Virus record (IMG/VR): IMGVR_UViG_3300027896_000043
Coordinates: 1-60,859 of that record
Length of the DNA: 60,859 bases
Direction: 5' to 3' (one strand)
Source: a virus
The position numbers were made by a program, and so were the translations under genes. Every line of letters begins with the position of its first letter. Positions within the stretch are counted from its first letter, which is position 1. The notes under the pieces were generated by a model. That model saw nothing but the letters and a program-made list of their open reading frames with translations. It was not told the DNA's origin and did no database searches. This document shows, one piece after another, positions 60,848-60,859 of the stretch.

Positions 60848-60859
60848 ATGCCAGCAAAA
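60848..60859 (+). CDS. Start of the next head gene, cut by the window edge
   Basis: ATGCCAGCAAAA encodes Met-Pro-Ala-Lys and runs off the window. By T4-like order the scaffold (gp22) or major capsid (gp23) would follow the protease; four residues do not allow a choice. Confidence 0.4.

Overview
The window is a contiguous piece of a large tailed-phage genome of the T4-like contractile-tail (myovirus) type. It is low in GC and almost entirely coded on the + strand; one small gene is on the - strand. Recognisable T4-type proteins are a gp55-like late sigma factor, baseplate proteins resembling gp5, gp25, gp6 and gp8, large terminase gp17, portal gp20, prohead protease gp21, a gp61-type primase and gp46/gp47 recombination nuclease functions. 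PhoH, Hsp20, peptide deformylase and RuvC-like genes are common in aquatic T4-like phages. The host is not identifiable from the sequence. Many starts lack a Shine-Dalgarno sequence, and several promoter-like sequences sit so close to the ATG that leaderless mRNAs look likely.

Layout. 1-8.4 kb: end of a leucine-rich-repeat adhesin, an 811-aa protein with three related modules, small orphan genes, PhoH and two tail-fibre-like proteins (one with PA14). 8.4-13.3 kb: four overlapping glycosyltransferase genes. 13.4-19.0 kb: HD hydrolase, Hsp20, DnaK, a membrane protein and peptide deformylase. 19.1-36.7 kb: late sigma factor followed by the baseplate and tail-fibre block, including a 1585-aa protein and an 1100-aa protein with an integrin-like beta-propeller and dockerin-like repeats. 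36.7-42.3 kb: RuvC-like nuclease, primase and a single-chain Mre11-Rad50-type (gp47-gp46) fusion. 42.3-60.9 kb: a structural protein, then the head-packaging genes.

The most striking region is 45.4-60.8 kb. Terminase, portal and prohead protease together carry seven inteins: three in the terminase, three in the portal and one in the protease. The first terminase intein is split between two separate genes with a 33-aa N-part and a 114-aa C-part. This matches the atypical architecture of the AceL-TerL split intein. Functional terminase would therefore need one trans-splicing and two cis-splicing events. The 225-bp spacer between the two genes holds a hairpin followed by GTAGTTCAC, which resembles the right end (omega-RNA 3' end) of IS200/IS605/TnpB elements, but no TnpB gene is present. 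The embedded endonucleases differ (LAGLIDADG, HNH/NUMOD3-like, or degenerate), and a free-standing Vsr-like (EDxHD) homing endonuclease follows the protease.

A second recurrent signal is ATATTTAT(C/A) on the coding strand just upstream of most structural-gene groups. It is also present in the correct orientation before the only minus-strand gene. Given the gp55-like sigma factor in the same window, it is a candidate late promoter element. It reads as the reverse complement of T4's TATAAATA.
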